Below, in pieces: positions 62,657 to 64,000 of a stretch of 64,000 nucleotides of DNA. Made by a program: the position numbers and the translations under genes. The notes under the pieces were generated by a model. It did no database searches. It had not been told where the DNA came from and saw only the letters and a program-made list of their open reading frames with translations. Source of the stretch: Solitalea koreensis (lineage in GTDB: Bacteria > Bacteroidota > Bacteroidia > Sphingobacteriales > Sphingobacteriaceae); the NCBI RefSeq assembly GCF_900182575.1, contig NZ_FXSZ01000005.1, forward strand, positions 62,001 through 126,000, given 5' to 3'. Numbering within the stretch: position 1 is the first letter of the stretch; each line of letters begins with the position of its first letter.

Positions 62657-63709
62657 ATGCAACATACAAACATCCATACTAAACTTCCTTCCGGATATTC
62701 TTTCCCAGCTGAATGGGCTAAACATACGGCAACATGGCTGAGCTGGCCTCATAAAGAAGCCTCATGGCCGGGTAAAATCGATTTGATTTATCCGATTTAC
62801 AGCCAGTTTATTAAAGCAGTTACTGAAGGCGAACAAGTTTGCATCAATGTAAATGATGAACAAATGAAGGCTGTTGCAACGGCTCATTTGCAAAAAGAAG
62901 GCGTTGATTTATCGAAGGTTTCTTTTTTCATTCATCCTACCAATGATGCATGGTGCCGTGATCACGGACCTGCATTTTTGATAAATCCGGAGGAAAAGAA
63001 AAAAATCATTGTTGACTGGGGCTATAATGCCTGGGGCGATAAATATCCTCCATATGATTTGGATGATGTGATTCCAACCAGAATCGCGAAACATTATGAT
63101 ATACCGGTATATTATCCGGGTATTGTGATGGAAGGAGGTTCGGTTGATTTTAACGGAAAAGGAACCATTTTAACCACAACGGCCTGTTTGTTAAATCAGA
63201 ACCGTAACCCGCATTTAAATCAGCAGCAAATTGAAGAGTACCTGTGTACTTATTATGGTGCTGAGCAAATTTTATGGTTGGGAGATGGTATTGTTGGCGA
63301 CGATACCGATGGCCATATAGATGATATCACGCGTTTTGTGAACGAAGACACCGTAGTGACCGTTGTGGAGCACGATAAAAATGATGAGAACTATCATCTG
63401 CTCAAAGAAAATTTAGATGCCCTACATAAAATGCGTTTGTTAAATGGCAAGCAACTAAATGTGGTTGAGTTGCCTATGCCTTCGGCTGTGATTTATGATG
63501 ATATGCGTTTGCCGGCATCGTATGCTAATTTCTATATTTCTAATGCTGCGGTGGTGGTTCCAACCTATCGTTGTAAAAACGATGAGGCTGCATTAGATAT
63601 TCTTACTCGATGTTTCCCGGATCGCAAAGTAATCGGGCTCGACTCTACAGATATCATCTGGGGATTAGGAAGTTTTCACTGCCTGAGCCAGCAAGAGCCG
63701 GCGGTTTAA
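62657..63709 (+). CDS. aguA: Agmatine deiminase
   Basis: This 350-residue guanidino-group-modifying enzyme converts agmatine to N-carbamoylputrescine. Conserved segments are DAWCRDHGPAFL, GIVMEGGSVDFNGKGT, GDDTDGHIDDITRF and the C-terminal GLGSFHCLSQQEP with the catalytic C342. Length is near the usual 360-370. It lies downstream of aguB, with the repeat element between them, and has a terminator after its stop. Confidence 0.96.
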   Translation: MQHTNIHTKLPSGYSFPAEWAKHTATWLSWPHKEASWPGKIDLIYPIYSQFIKAVTEGEQVCINVNDEQMKAVATAHLQKEGVDLSKVSFFIHPTNDAWCRDHGPAFLINPEEKKKIIVDWGYNAWGDKYPPYDLDDVIPTRIAKHYDIPVYYPGIVMEGGSVDFNGKGTILTTTACLLNQNRNPHLNQQQIEEYLCTYYGAEQILWLGDGIVGDDTDGHIDDITRFVNEDTVVTVVEHDKNDENYHLLKENLDALHKMRLLNGKQLNVVELPMPSAVIYDDMRLPASYANFYISNAAVVVPTYRCKNDEAALDILTRCFPDRKVIGLDSTDIIWGLGSFHCLSQQEPAV

Positions 63710-63729
63710 TAATGATAAAATTTAAATGG

Positions 63730-63766
63730 AAACTCCTGCAATACCTTACAAGTCATGCAGGAGTTT
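63730..63766 (+). terminator. Intrinsic terminator after aguA
   Basis: An 11-bp stem AAACTCCTGCA / TGCAGGAGTTT with a 15-nt loop is followed by a T-run, 21 bp after the aguA stop. Confidence 0.85.
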
Positions 63767-63895
63767 TTTATTTTGCTCCGGATTGTATATCCTTAATCGT
63801 TTTGTGACTGTTGGTAGAAATGATATTGTTTATGAGCAATAAAACCATGATTTTTTTAAAAAAATTACGGAACTTAATACCATAAACCTACGCTT

Positions 63896-64000
63896 ATGAA
63901 AAAGGCATTCATTCTCGTTTTATCATTATTGTACTTATATTGCTGCTTAAATTCTTGTAAAAACAAATCAACTACGATTGAAAACAATGAGAGGCAAACG
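63896..64000 (+). CDS. Lipoprotein gene, N-terminal part (runs off the window)
   Basis: Thirty-five codons are visible. The product begins MKKAFILVLSLLYLYCCLNSC, a lipoprotein signal with Cys21 as the likely lipidation site, followed by a polar Asn/Lys/Thr-rich stretch. The rest lies outside the window, so no family can be given. Confidence 0.7.
   Translation, partial: MKKAFILVLSLLYLYCCLNSCKNKSTTIENNERQT

Overview
The window looks like the chromosome of a low-GC Gram-negative Bacteroidota, most likely of the Sphingobacteriales type. The evidence is a type IX secretion component (PorT-like) next to ubiE, a protein with a type-A T9SS C-terminal sorting domain, the cluster nadK - outer-membrane protein - uppS - bamA - two ompH/skp genes, and repeated TAnnTTTG promoter elements typical of this phylum. 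No tRNA, rRNA, integrase, transposase or prophage gene was recognised, so this is mostly core genome. The species cannot be fixed from the sequence alone.

Layout. 1-2748 (minus): tripartite RND efflux operon (TolC-type channel, lipoprotein adaptor, start of the pump). 3095-8132 (plus): dnaE, trxA and a DUF58 protein, ending in a shared bidirectional terminator with a small Lys/Ala/Thr-rich secreted protein. 8576-11955 (minus): class III aminotransferase, OmpR-type regulator and histidine kinase. 12055-12954: corA. 12951-14851 (minus): an ECF sigma factor with a membrane protein carrying four PF-x-VP-x-x-YF repeats and a periplasmic helical protein. 14926-23320 (minus): split transketolase, hemolysin-III-like protein, HD hydrolase, aldehyde dehydrogenase, Bcp peroxiredoxin, M23 peptidase, FAH-family hydrolase and a minimal T9SS-tagged protein. 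23631-27951: kup, a small Cys-containing membrane protein and an APC permease.

27952-30823 is the least orderly part: a PAP2 phosphatase pseudogene broken by several frameshifts, a VanY-like lipoprotein, a perfect 25-bp palindrome, a DUF4399 lipoprotein, and 13 tandem copies of a 22-bp non-coding repeat. 30824-34169 (minus): pepF, ubiA, engB. 34295-45028 (plus): ubiE, porT, SDR, yqeY, an alpha/beta hydrolase, then CBS protein - nadK - DUF6089-like protein - uppS - bamA - ompH - ompH, an envelope-biogenesis group. 45201-53136 (plus): nuoHIJKLMN, the membrane arm of complex I plus NuoI, without nuoA-G in the flanking sequence. 53220-57479: small unknown proteins (YCII-like, TfoX-N-like), a beta-CASP metallo-hydrolase and a DEAD-box-like protein whose catalytic motifs are degenerate. 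57732-63709: FAD oxidoreductase, Omp85-like barrel, a membrane-anchored nitrilase-family protein, and aguB-aguA, which convert agmatine to putrescine. The window ends in the start of a lipoprotein gene.

No single obviously new multi-gene system stands out. The items most worth a second look are the 22-bp tandem array, the fourfold-repeat protein of the sigma operon, the degenerate helicase-like protein, the decayed PAP2 gene, the dispersed hairpin repeats, and the extended TAnnTTTGC promoter signature shared by several genes.
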